Shown in pieces: positions 34,681 to 43,754 of a stretch of 64,000 nucleotides of DNA; positions within the stretch are counted from its first letter, which is position 1, and each line of letters opens with the position of its first letter. The translations under genes were made by a program, and so were the position numbers. The DNA is taken from the NCBI GenBank assembly GCA_024742875.1, contig JANSXP010000015.1, positions 1-64,000 of the forward strand. The letters are read 5' to 3'. Source of the DNA: Planctomycetaceae bacterium. Its GTDB lineage: Bacteria; Planctomycetota; Planctomycetia; Planctomycetales; Planctomycetaceae. The notes below the pieces were generated by a model. That model did no database searches and was not told where the DNA came from. It was given only the letters and a program-made list of their open reading frames with translations.

Positions 34681-35472
34681 TCAGTTTTGGTGGTCCTGCT
34701 CATAACGTCGCAGCAGTGGCGTCAGCTTGGAGCCAAGGCTATTGCGCACCCACTCATCCAGTATTTCGTCGTGCGCCTGTTCGCTCAATTGCCAGCTGAC
34801 CTGAGTCTGCCGCAGCCGGGTTGTCAGATGCTGCAGACACAGAGCGGCGGAAACAGAAATGTTGAAGCTTTCGGTGAAGCCATACATCGGGATATGGACC
34901 AGCTGATCGGCCAGTGCGATGGCTTCGTCGCTAACACCCACCTGCTCTGCCCCGAAAATCAGCGCTGTGGGACGCGTCACGTCGATTTCCTGAAGCGGTA
35001 CGCTGTGTTGTCGAGGTGATGTCGCCAGCACGTGGTAGCCCTGCTGCTGCAGCGTCTGGATGCAGCAGCGCGTGGCGGAAGGTGAGGCGGAAGTATGCGG
35101 GCGACTCGCGGCAGCTGCAGGCATTGTGTCGGCGTCCACAGCGGCATCGGCATCAGGCAGACTTTCCGTCGCCTCCACCTGTTGATACCGGTGAATTGTT
35201 AGCCACTGGCTGGCTCCCAGGGCAATGTCCTTGTTCGGCTCGAATCGGTTTCGATCCTCCACAATGTGGACATCCTGAATGCCAAAGCAGTCACACGTGC
35301 GCAGGCAGGCGCTGGCATTGTGGGCGTGAAAAATGTTCTCCAGCACAATCGTCAGATGCCGGGTTCGCTGCCGGGCGACCTCTTCAAATCGCTGCAGCCG
35401 ATCTTCCAGCAAAAACTGTTTCAGAAATTCAGAAAGAGGCACAGGCATGGGAGGGCTGGACGTACCGGGCAC
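34681..35472 (-). CDS. SpoU/TrmH-family RNA 2'-O-ribose methyltransferase
   Basis: Methylates a ribose 2'-OH in tRNA or rRNA using SAM bound in a knotted fold. The three SpoU motifs are present: IVLENIFHAHNASACLRTCD (about 42-61), ALIFGAEQVGVSDEAI (about 170-185), and ESFNISVSAALCLQHL (about 200-215). The TrmH-like N-terminal FLLEDRLQRFEEVARQRTRHL suggests the tRNA Gm18 enzyme. A low-complexity Ala/Asp/Ser insertion (about 104-130) is unusual. ATG 35472 is the longest start; MPVPLSEFL, 24 bases inside, is also possible. It follows mscS by 23 bases on the same strand. Confidence 0.88.
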   Translation of the reverse strand: MPGTSSPPMPVPLSEFLKQFLLEDRLQRFEEVARQRTRHLTIVLENIFHAHNASACLRTCDCFGIQDVHIVEDRNRFEPNKDIALGASQWLTIHRYQQVEATESLPDADAAVDADTMPAAAASRPHTSASPSATRCCIQTLQQQGYHVLATSPRQHSVPLQEIDVTRPTALIFGAEQVGVSDEAIALADQLVHIPMYGFTESFNISVSAALCLQHLTTRLRQTQVSWQLSEQAHDEILDEWVRNSLGSKLTPLLRRYEQDHQN

Positions 35473-35495
35473 TCGGCGGATGGCCAGAGCGTCCG

Positions 35496-36497
35496 TCAGG
35501 CGGCTTTGGGGAAGGCGGTCTGCTGCTCAGAACCAGCGGGCGTGTGCAGAAACAGATCGCGTGAGGGAAAGGGAATCGTATAGCCATTCTCATCAAACGC
35601 AATTTTGATCTGCTCGGTCAGATCAAAGCGAACGTCCCAGTAGTCATTGCTCAGGACCCAGGGACGAACAACAAAATCGACACTGCTGGCTCCCAGCTCT
35701 GAGACAGCTACGACCGGCTCCGGCGATGGAAGAACGCCTGGGTGAGCGTCCACAATCTCCTGCAGTGTGGCTTTGACGGCTCGCAGGTCGTCGTTGTAGC
35801 CGCAGCCAATCACCAGATCGATGCGACGTTCGCGTTCGGCCGACAGATTTTCGATCGCATCACTGGTGATATTGGCGTTGGGGATGATGATCCGCACGTT
35901 GTCCAGCGTCAGGATGATGGTGTTGAAAATCTGGATTTCGACGACCGATCCCAGATTACTGCCGATACGCACGACGTCTCCCACACGAAACGGCTTGAAG
36001 CAGACGAGCATCACGCCGGCGGCCAGATTGCCCAGTGATCCCTGCAGCGCCATGCCGATGGCAAACCCGGCGGCAGCCAGCACAGCGGTCAGTGATGTGG
36101 GTTCAATGCCCAGTTTCGACAGAGACGAAATACAGACCACCACCAGCAGCAGCATGTAGATCAGATTGTTCAGAAAACTCAGCAGCGTTTCATCAACGCG
36201 CGCTTTACGGGCGGCGCGCACAATCATTCGCGTGGTCACTCCGGCCAGCCACCTGCCAATCACGAAAATGGCGACCGCCTTGAGCAGATTTGGCCCGTAA
36301 GTGTTCACCTGCTCCAGCAGCCACGGCACCGAGATGTGTTCTGTCAGCCAGCCGGAGGGATCTGCCAGCAGCCCGGTGGATGTGGTCTCGGCGGCTGCGT
36401 CGCTGCCAGGGGATTCTGCAGCAATCGGGGTTTGAGTGAACGCCTGGGCCAGCGTCGGCAATTGGGGCAGTGACATGAGCTTCCGTTCTCCGGACAT
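35496..36497 (-). CDS. Small-conductance mechanosensitive channel (MscS family)
   Basis: Inner-membrane channel that opens under membrane tension and protects against hypo-osmotic shock. After a polar N-terminus there are three TM helices: about 68-88, about 110-130, and the pore helix about 137-168, whose Gly/Ala pattern (VLAAAGFAIGMALQGSLGNLAAG) is diagnostic. The beta domain (FRVGDVVRIGSNLGSVVEIQIFNTIILT, PNANITSDAI) and the C-terminal alpha/beta part follow. At 333 residues it is close to E. coli MscS. It lies in the minus-strand run between queG and the SpoU methyltransferase. Confidence 0.95.
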   Translation of the reverse strand: MSGERKLMSLPQLPTLAQAFTQTPIAAESPGSDAAAETTSTGLLADPSGWLTEHISVPWLLEQVNTYGPNLLKAVAIFVIGRWLAGVTTRMIVRAARKARVDETLLSFLNNLIYMLLLVVVCISSLSKLGIEPTSLTAVLAAAGFAIGMALQGSLGNLAAGVMLVCFKPFRVGDVVRIGSNLGSVVEIQIFNTIILTLDNVRIIIPNANITSDAIENLSAERERRIDLVIGCGYNDDLRAVKATLQEIVDAHPGVLPSPEPVVAVSELGASSVDFVVRPWVLSNDYWDVRFDLTEQIKIAFDENGYTIPFPSRDLFLHTPAGSEQQTAFPKAA

Positions 36498-36585
36498 CAG
36501 GTGGCGGTCCGCGACAGAAATCTAGGGGAATCACGTTTTTCGGTAAACAGGATTCCGCGGCTGGCCGTGCGCGAGCCACGCTGCC

Positions 36586-37623
36586 TCACATTTGCTGCAA
36601 AGCCTGCGAGGCGGCTTCACGGATCAGCGGGGAGGCGTCCTCGGTCAGTCGCTGCAGTGCCGCCCGGCATTCGGAGGCCTGCTGGTTTCCTGCCACGATG
36701 GCCGCGTTTCGCACAATAGCCTCTCGCCCAGTGCGAAACAGCGGCGTGCCGGCAAACAAATCTTCGAATTCTGCCTCGCCCAGTGTGAGCAGGTCGAGCA
36801 GTCGCGTGGTTCGCAGATCAGGGCGCGGGTGGAATTCGGGCAGGCTGTCTGGCGGGGCAAATCGATTCCAGGGACAGACTTCCTGACAGATGTCGCAGCC
36901 GAAAATCCAGTCCTGCATACCGGAACGCAATGTTGCAGAAATCGGCTTGTCTGTGCGTTCAATTGTCAGGTAGCTGATGCAGCGATTCGCGTCCAGAACA
37001 CCCGGCTCTGGAAAGGCGTCTGTCGGGCAGGCATCCAGGCAGGCCGTACAGGTGCCGCAGTAGTCCTCTTCGAACGACGTATCGTAATCCAGTGTGAGTT
37101 CTGTCAACACGGCTCCCAGGAAGAACCAGCTGCCAATCTCTCGACTGATGAGCATCGTGTTCTTGCCGAACCAGCCGATTCCGGCGATCCGGGCAAAGTC
37201 CCGTTCCAGCAGAGGCGCCGTATCCACCACCGCACGGCTGTGTGCTTCAGGTCGTTGCTCCCTGAGAAAGCGGCAAAGCGATTTGAGTCGCTTGCGGATG
37301 ATGGTGTGGTAGTCGCTTGTTCCCCAGGCGTAGCGAGAAATGCGAAACTCGGCCGTTGGGTCTGGCGATTCGTTGCTGTAGTTCAGCGCCACCACGATCA
37401 CACTGTGCGTGCCCGGCATCACTCCGTCCGGATGGCGATACGCCTCTCGGCGACGATCCATCCAGTCCATGTCGGCTGCGTAGCCGTTGTCGAGCCATTT
37501 CAGCAGTGGGTGGAATCCGGTCGGCGAGACGGCCGGAGCGATACGGACCAGGTCAAAATCAAGCGATGTCGCCTGCTCACGGATGGCCGCCGACAACTGA
37601 TCATCTGACATCCGCTCAGGCAT
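36586..37623 (-). CDS. queG: Epoxyqueuosine reductase QueG
   Basis: Last enzyme of queuosine biosynthesis: reduces epoxyqueuosine in tRNA using cobalamin and two [4Fe-4S] clusters. The N-terminal cobalamin-binding region includes the MDWMDRRREAYRHP signature near 53-66. The cluster ligands are CGTCTACLDACPTDAF (CxxCxxCxxxCP) and CDICQEVCPWN plus the Cys in CISYL. A HEAT-like C-terminus (REAIVRNAAIVAGN...) matches full-length QueG. The start overlaps the end of the PhyH gene by 8 bases, so translation is probably coupled. ATG 12 bases inside is an alternative. Confidence 0.95.
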   Translation of the reverse strand: MPERMSDDQLSAAIREQATSLDFDLVRIAPAVSPTGFHPLLKWLDNGYAADMDWMDRRREAYRHPDGVMPGTHSVIVVALNYSNESPDPTAEFRISRYAWGTSDYHTIIRKRLKSLCRFLREQRPEAHSRAVVDTAPLLERDFARIAGIGWFGKNTMLISREIGSWFFLGAVLTELTLDYDTSFEEDYCGTCTACLDACPTDAFPEPGVLDANRCISYLTIERTDKPISATLRSGMQDWIFGCDICQEVCPWNRFAPPDSLPEFHPRPDLRTTRLLDLLTLGEAEFEDLFAGTPLFRTGREAIVRNAAIVAGNQQASECRAALQRLTEDASPLIREAASQALQQM

Positions 37624-38416
37624 GGCCGTCAGCCGACTGCATCTGAGCGAGTTGCGCGTGGCCCACTTCGCTCACTCGGGAGGCCGGCCAGCGTTCCAGT
37701 GGCGAATAGCGCGGGTGTCGGGATTCTTTCCACGGATTGTTATGCCGCGTGTTGTAGCAGCAGATGAAGGCCCACCTGGGATCTTCGCTGACGTTCTGAT
37801 CTGATCGATGCAGCGTGTTGCCATGAAAAATGACGGCCGAGCCAGGCTCCATCTCGACATGCACCAGTTCCAGTCGCTCTTGTGCGGCCGCGATGCGTTC
37901 TTCGTCGGCACCCGTCTGTTCGCCGCGTTTGACGTGATCAACGCGTCCCATCAGGTGCGAGCCTCGCAGTACCTGCAGGCAGCCGTTCTGACGGGTGGCC
38001 CGATCGACGGCGAACATACAGCTGGCCATATCAGGAAACAGGCAGCCATTGTTGTACCAATAACCGTAATCCTGATGCCAAGTCCACGCGCCACCCACGC
38101 GGGGTTCCTTCAGGATCATCTTGTGATGGTAATGGTAGACTTCGTCCCCCAGCAGCAATTCCATCAGCGTCACCAGCGGCTCCATGCGGACGATGGCTCC
38201 GTAGATGGAATCTTCCGGCAGGTCGTTGCTAACCACCAGGTCGACCGAGCCCCCTTCTCCGTCCTGCCGTGACGTGCGGGCAGATTCCAGATCCTGATCC
38301 AGACGGGCGATGGTTCGCAGCAATCCACTGTCCTCTTCTGACAGTAGCTCAGGCACGATCACAAATCCGTCCTGCTGAAACGACGTGATGCGTTCTTTGG
38401 TTGCCAACTGCGACAT
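37616..38416 (-). CDS. Phytanoyl-CoA dioxygenase (PhyH) family oxygenase
   Basis: Fe(II)/2-oxoglutarate-dependent oxygenase of the PhyH/ectoine-hydroxylase superfamily. The facial triad is visible: HxD in TWHQDYGYWYNNG (near 113-125) and the distal His in HGNTLHRSDQNVS. The Arg for 2-oxoglutarate is likely in the following DPRWAFICCYNTRHN. At 266 residues it is full length, cytoplasmic, with no signal. The substrate cannot be told from sequence. It sits between hisA and queG and overlaps queG by 8 bases, but no biochemical link with either is evident. Confidence 0.9.
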   Translation of the reverse strand: MSQLATKERITSFQQDGFVIVPELLSEEDSGLLRTIARLDQDLESARTSRQDGEGGSVDLVVSNDLPEDSIYGAIVRMEPLVTLMELLLGDEVYHYHHKMILKEPRVGGAWTWHQDYGYWYNNGCLFPDMASCMFAVDRATRQNGCLQVLRGSHLMGRVDHVKRGEQTGADEERIAAAQERLELVHVEMEPGSAVIFHGNTLHRSDQNVSEDPRWAFICCYNTRHNNPWKESRHPRYSPLERWPASRVSEVGHAQLAQMQSADGHA

Positions 38417-38434
38417 GATGTCTGTCCGATCAGG

Positions 38435-39175
<741 letters not shown>

Positions 39176-39220
39176 AAAAGTACCTGCGCGGTCTGTCATG
39201 TGACGAGTACCGATCGCGAT

Positions 39221-39835
39221 TTAAAGGGCCACAAAGTTGCTCAGAATCTTCAGACCGGCCGCCTGACTTTTCTCCGGGTGAAACTGCGTGGCGAAGACAT
39301 TGTCACGCGCCACCATGGCCGTAAACCGCTCTCCATATTCACACTCAGCGGCCGTCCAGGAAGGATCGGAGGGAGCCACGTAATAGCTGTGGACAAAATA
39401 GAACCAGTCATCCGCGCTGACACCGTTCAGCAGAGGGTTTGCAGGCTGTCTGTGCTGCAGCTGATTCCAGCCCATGTGGGGGACCTTCAGGTCACCGGGC
39501 ACTTCAAAATGCCGCACAGATCCCGGAATCACTCCCAGTCCGTCGTACTCGCCGTACTCAAACGACTTTTCGAACAACAGCTGCAATCCCAGGCAGATGC
39601 CGAGAAACGGCCGACCGGATTCTATTGCCGCATGAATGGTGGGAACGAGTTGCTGGCTGTTCAGGGCCGCGATGGCGTCGCGAAATGCGCCCACGCCTGG
39701 CAGGATCACTTTTCCGGCTGTCGCGATGACGGCTGGATCCGAAGTGATGGCTGCTGTGGAACCCACTTTCTCGACAGCTTTTTGAACACTACGGAGGTTG
39801 CCCATTCCGTAGTCGATGATTGCGATGTCTGACAT
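39221..39835 (-). CDS. hisH: Imidazole glycerol phosphate synthase subunit HisH
   Basis: Glutamine amidotransferase subunit that feeds ammonia to HisF in histidine synthesis. Class I triad: nucleophile Cys in [10 protein letters not shown] (near 80) and the His-x-Glu in TQFHPEKSQ near the C-terminus. [11 protein letters not shown] at the start and [10 protein letters not shown] in the middle are HisH-specific. Length 204 aa is normal. It precedes hisA; hisF is not in this window. Confidence 0.96.
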   Translation of the reverse strand: MSDIAIIDYGMGNLRSVQKAVEKVGSTAAITSDPAVIATAGKVILPGVGAFRDAIAALNSQQLVPTIHAAIESGRPFLGICLGLQLLFEKSFEYGEYDGLGVIPGSVRHFEVPGDLKVPHMGWNQLQHRQPANPLLNGVSADDWFYFVHSYYVAPSDPSWTAAECEYGERFTAMVARDNVFATQFHPEKSQAAGLKILSNFVAL

Positions 39836-39891
39836 GCCGGGATTCTAACGTCTCAACGTTGACTCACGAGTCTGACACCGTCTGTTCACCG

Positions 39892-40866
39892 CTAAAGGGT
39901 GAAGTTGATTTCCGGGCTGGCACCATCCTCGACGACCTGCGTCGACTGATCGGGCGGAATATTAAAGCCGATGCCGTCGATGGACGTGATTTTGATGCGA
40001 TGCTTGCCGACCACTGCTCCGGAAATCCCCTGCTCGGCGTCGAACATGATTTCATAGTAGCCGTTCTGATCGGTGTAGCCGCTGGAGACGGTGTTGACTG
40101 CCTTGCCGTCGAGTTGACTGGTTGATTCGATGGGAATGAACTCTACCAGAACGTTTGCCATGGGCTGTCCGTTCTGAGTGACCACTCCACTGGGATACCC
40201 CAGATCCGGCAGAGGTTCGCTCATCAGGTAGCTGAACAGAAAGTAAGCGCCAACCAGGACCCCCAGCGCCACCGGCCACATCTTCAGCACAAAGGCCCGC
40301 AGAGCCTCTTTTTGTTCCGCCGCGCGACGTTCTTCTCGCGTCATCGGTGCCGGTTCGGCTGCCTGTCCGCGTTTTTGGTCGTAGTTGCGCGTCAGCACAT
40401 CGGCCGCCGAACCGCTGGTCACCATGGCTGCCAGGCTTGAGGATGAGGCCGCGTCGGATTTCTCTTTGGGGGAACTGCCACCCTTCTTTTTCTTTCTCGT
40501 CGCTTCGTGTTCCCGCATCAGTTCCGCGATGGAGGGCTTGGGAGCTTCCGCCGCACGGGTGGCCGCCGTGGCGGCATCGGCAGCCGCTGCGCGGGCGATT
40601 TCCAACAGGTCTGTGTCCGCAGGGTCGACTTTCGGTGTGACCTCTGTGGGCATGTCCACCATCGGCATTTTGGGAAGAGCGCCGGCTGGCATCAGTTCCT
40701 CTTTGGGAGACTTGAGAGCGGCCTTTGACACCTTTTTTCCAGGCTTGCCGGCCGACGGAATGAGGAATTCCGCTTTGCACTTGGGGCACTTCGCGCTAGT
40801 GCCTGCCAGTTCGTCACGAATCTTCAGCACCGCGGAGCACTGGGCACACTCGTACCGAATTGTCAT
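39892..40866 (-). CDS. Zinc-ribbon, single-TM protein with transthyretin-like domain
   Basis: Start taken at ATG 40866 (GTGGGAG about 8 bases upstream; begins MTIRYECAQC). A zinc ribbon with CAQC and CPKC (residues 8-27) is followed by a charged, low-complexity cytoplasmic part (Lys/Ala/Pro rich, about 35-210), one TM helix (MWPVALGVLVGAYFLFSYLM, about 217-236), and an external beta domain of carboxypeptidase-regulatory/transthyretin type (about 245-324, GVVTQNGQPMANVLVEFIP ... TDQNGYYEI). This layout is common in planctomycetes, and a second example lies at 56762-57961. Role unknown. It precedes hisH by 56 bases. Confidence 0.8.
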   Translation of the reverse strand: MTIRYECAQCSAVLKIRDELAGTSAKCPKCKAEFLIPSAGKPGKKVSKAALKSPKEELMPAGALPKMPMVDMPTEVTPKVDPADTDLLEIARAAAADAATAATRAAEAPKPSIAELMREHEATRKKKKGGSSPKEKSDAASSSSLAAMVTSGSAADVLTRNYDQKRGQAAEPAPMTREERRAAEQKEALRAFVLKMWPVALGVLVGAYFLFSYLMSEPLPDLGYPSGVVTQNGQPMANVLVEFIPIESTSQLDGKAVNTVSSGYTDQNGYYEIMFDAEQGISGAVVGKHRIKITSIDGIGFNIPPDQSTQVVEDGASPEINFTL

Positions 40867-41013
40867 TTGGGAGTCTCCCACAGATTCAGCCATCGTGGAT
40901 GACCGAATTCCTGAAACAGCAGAACCGCAGCCGAAACGACTGCGGTTCTGATCATTTCTTACAACCGCCCCTGCTGTCAAATGCAGAAGCGGACTTCACT
41001 GTCAGGTTTGCCC

Positions 41014-42135
41014 TTAGAAGCCACCTGCGACGGGAATGCCTTCTGACATGCTGCCCAGACGCTGCCACACTTCCAGGCTGACGCTTTGGCCAATACCACG
41101 GGCCGAGCCATCTGCCAGTGCCACCAGGACAGTTGTGCCGTGAGGTCCGCCGGCTGCTTCAAAGTGGTCCTTTTTGTTGGGCGCTCGGAAGGTGGAGAAC
41201 AGCGTAGCGGCTCCCCCCCAGGCCCAGCCATCGCTCGGACGTCGCTGCGTATTGTTGAATGCATTGCGCCAGTCGGCGGTCGTGCCTTCGAAACGCTCGG
41301 CTTCGGAAACCATGATCGTCTGAGAGGTGCCGTCGGTAATAGAAGAAATGGCGGTGGAGCTGTTCACTCCAAAGATGCCGACGCGCTGGGACAGCTGGTA
41401 CACCTGCCACACGTTGTTGTTGACCTGCGTGGCATTGTTCAGAGCGGTCAGCTGGGCGCCCGTCAGGTTCCAGGTGGCGCGGGTTTGCGTGTCAAACAGA
41501 ATGCCGGATCCGGCACACGCGGCGTAGTCGTTGCCGCCAGCTGTCTGGTTGACGTCCACTTTGAAGGAGTGAGCAGAGGCCGCCCAGTTCATTTTCGTAC
41601 GCCGAGAGGGGCAGTAGAACTGCTTGATTTCCGTCGCTCCGGGAGCGTTTGTGATTTGATTGACGATGGGGTTGCCGGTGCCGAGGTTGGTCCGCCAGCG
41701 GGCGAAATTCACGTTGCCCCAGACGTTCAGTTCGCTGCGCCACAGGTCGTAGGTCGTTTTTTGTTCAATCTGCGGCAGGATGTGCAGCATCCAGCTTTCG
41801 CCGTGGGCAGGCAGATTGTTGGCGGAGAACATCACCTGGCTTTCCGGCTCGGTGACATCGACTGTGCTGTAAGTACCGGCCAGGTTGGGCACCGTCTGGT
41901 TGACGCGGTTCCATTGGTTGATGGAACCAGGCGGAAAGACCAGATGCTGGTCGTGGTAGTTGTGCAGTGCCAGGCCGATCTGCTTCAGATTGTTCAGGCA
42001 CTCGGTTCGCTTGGCGGCTTCACGCGCCTTCTGGATGGCCGGCAGAATCAAAGCAATGAGGATTGCGATGATCGCAATCACGACGAGAAGTTCAATCAGC
42101 GTGAAGCCTCTTGAACGCAGCGATTGTTTTCGCAT
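41014..42135 (-). CDS. DUF1559-type pseudopilin-like exported protein
   Basis: Starts at ATG 42135 with GGAAGGAAG upstream. The N-terminus is a type IV prepilin/pseudopilin signal: [25 protein letters not shown], with the prepilin peptidase site after Gly and Glu at +5. The family stretch [25 protein letters not shown] follows. The rest (to 373) is the DUF1559 C-terminal domain, seen in very many copies in planctomycete genomes. The C-terminal [16 protein letters not shown] resembles the family's usual H-x-G-G-x-N-x-x-x-x-D-G-S-V region in degenerate form. Probably exported by a type II/IV pilus-like machine; function unknown. Confidence 0.93.
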   Translation of the reverse strand: MRKQSLRSRGFTLIELLVVIAIIAILIALILPAIQKAREAAKRTECLNNLKQIGLALHNYHDQHLVFPPGSINQWNRVNQTVPNLAGTYSTVDVTEPESQVMFSANNLPAHGESWMLHILPQIEQKTTYDLWRSELNVWGNVNFARWRTNLGTGNPIVNQITNAPGATEIKQFYCPSRRTKMNWAASAHSFKVDVNQTAGGNDYAACAGSGILFDTQTRATWNLTGAQLTALNNATQVNNNVWQVYQLSQRVGIFGVNSSTAISSITDGTSQTIMVSEAERFEGTTADWRNAFNNTQRRPSDGWAWGGAATLFSTFRAPNKKDHFEAAGGPHGTTVLVALADGSARGIGQSVSLEVWQRLGSMSEGIPVAGGF

Positions 42136-42499
42136 GTCAGCTTCCTTCCAAAGAAGAGAATGAAAACGATATGGCCCCAGCACTGATATCGAATGTCGGC
42201 ACCCTGTGATGACGTTACTGGTACGTTGTCGGCAGGTTGGCATTGGTCTTTAAAACATTGATAGACCGACGACCGTGCTTCTCCAGTGTGACCGAACTTT
42301 CGCCCTGGTTTGTGGGATTTTTGGGGAAAATCCCGCTAAATCGATGAATTATCGACGAATCTGCCTCAAATCGGCTCGACGTGTTTCACTCTGCACCACT
42401 CGTGCAGAATTCGGCCACAACATCAGTTTGTACTCAAGAATTCTGACCGACGTCCAGACCATTGCAAATCTCAAACCACAGGTCGCGGTTTACAGAACG
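42136..42499. other. 364-bp intergenic region
   Basis: Between the aminotransferase and the DUF1559 gene, both on the minus strand. It holds a small hairpin GGGATTTT/AAAATCCC at 42314-42334, with no T-run. The promoter for the DUF1559 run should be here. I see no gene. Confidence 0.4.
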
Positions 42500-43612
42500 T
42501 CAGGCTTGCCTGGCCAGAGTGCGCAGCACCTCGGCACCTTTGAGGAGCGTTTCGTCTTCAGCCGCAAACGACAGTCGGAAGTGTGTGTCGGATGGGCTAA
42601 ACACCGAACCGGGGATAATCAGCAGATTGTTCTGTATCGCTTTTGTAACGAATTCTGTTCCCGTCCCCCAGGGGGCTTTGAGAAACAGATAGAAGGCGCC
42701 CTCGCCTCCGTGGATTTCAAAATCGTCTTTCAGCTCTGACACCATCAAATCGCGCTTCGCTGCGTATTCTGCGGAGCGTCCTGAAAGATCCACGTTGAGT
42801 GCGGACAGTCCGGCCCACTGCACGGGATGAGGAGCACACACGAAAGTAAACTGCTGCAGTTTCATCATCTGCTGAATGATGGCGGCCGGGCCATGGGCAA
42901 AGCCGAGTCGCAGGCCGGTCATCGAATGGGACTTACTGAAGCCGTCGATCACGATCGTGTCTGCATTCCACGAAGCCGGGCTGACAAAGGGGCGGTCGTA
43001 ACAGAAGGACCGGTAGATTTCGTCGCTGATCAGGGCAATGTCATGTTTGGCGGCAATCTCTGCGAGCGCTTTGGCTTCTTCTTCTGTGGCCACAGCGCCG
43101 GTGGGATTGGCGGGGCTGTTGAAAATGATGACCTTGGTGCGATCAGTAATGGCGGCCTCCACGGCTTCGGGCCGAATGCGAAAGTCCGGATACGTGGAGA
43201 CTTCCACACACTTGCCACCCGCCAGCGTGGTCAGATGCTTGTACATCACAAACCACGGATCAAACACAATCACTTCATCGCCGGGGTTGATCAGCGTACA
43301 CAGCGTCAGCATCAGCGCTCCGCTGGTTCCCGATGTGAGAAAGGCTTCACGGTCAGAGTGGCCGTACTCGGCGTCTACCTGCTTTTGTATGGCGCTGACC
43401 AGGGGACGGATTCCCTGAGTCTGACTGTAGGCGTTATGCCCGTCCTGGACGGCCTTACAGAGCGCGTCCTTGACACTTTGCGGAGTGTCAAAATGCGGCT
43501 GACCGATGCTGAGGTTGATCGGATTCTCCATCGACGCGGCAAGGTCAAACACCTTGCGAATGCCGGAGGCGTCGATGTTGCGCATGCGGTCTGAGATCCA
43601 CTGTTCGCTCAT
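42500..43612 (-). CDS. PLP-dependent aminotransferase class I/II (AspC-like)
   Basis: Fold type I aminotransferase, about 370 residues. The PLP lysine is in DGFSKSHSMTGLRLGF; NSPANPTGAV, the NPxG motif, and the Asp/Tyr pair in LISDEIYRSF are present; the C-terminal carboxylate-binding Arg is in DTHFRLSFA. This fits the aspartate/aromatic/methionine branch; exact substrate uncertain. I use ATG 43612 (MSEQWISDRM); the longer frame would need a TTG start at 43645. Cytoplasmic. It is downstream of the repeat protein gene, separated by its terminator. Confidence 0.92.
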   Translation of the reverse strand: MSEQWISDRMRNIDASGIRKVFDLAASMENPINLSIGQPHFDTPQSVKDALCKAVQDGHNAYSQTQGIRPLVSAIQKQVDAEYGHSDREAFLTSGTSGALMLTLCTLINPGDEVIVFDPWFVMYKHLTTLAGGKCVEVSTYPDFRIRPEAVEAAITDRTKVIIFNSPANPTGAVATEEEAKALAEIAAKHDIALISDEIYRSFCYDRPFVSPASWNADTIVIDGFSKSHSMTGLRLGFAHGPAAIIQQMMKLQQFTFVCAPHPVQWAGLSALNVDLSGRSAEYAAKRDLMVSELKDDFEIHGGEGAFYLFLKAPWGTGTEFVTKAIQNNLLIIPGSVFSPSDTHFRLSFAAEDETLLKGAEVLRTLARQA

Positions 43613-43690
43613 TCTGGTGTCGTCCCGATGGATGATCGAAGTCAAAGCCGAAGTCTACCAATCGGCATCTGCGACGTCGCTGCGCGCAGA

Positions 43691-43731
43691 AAAAAACCTC
43701 GCCGAACAATATTCGGCGAGGCTGGGTTTGC
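43691..43731 (-). terminator. Intrinsic terminator after the Ser/Asp-repeat gene
   Basis: A perfect 10-bp stem CCTCGCCGAA/TTCGGCGAGG with a 5-base loop, flanked on the left by six A, which read as T on the minus strand. It ends the minus-strand transcript of the repeat protein. Confidence 0.85.
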
Positions 43732-43754
43732 TGGGGGAACTCGGTTGACGCTGG

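Noticed and set aside
42314-42334. Hairpin GGGATTTT/AAAATCCC as a terminator for the aminotransferase
   Set aside because: AT-rich stem, no T-run on either strand, and too far (about 170 bases) from the stop.
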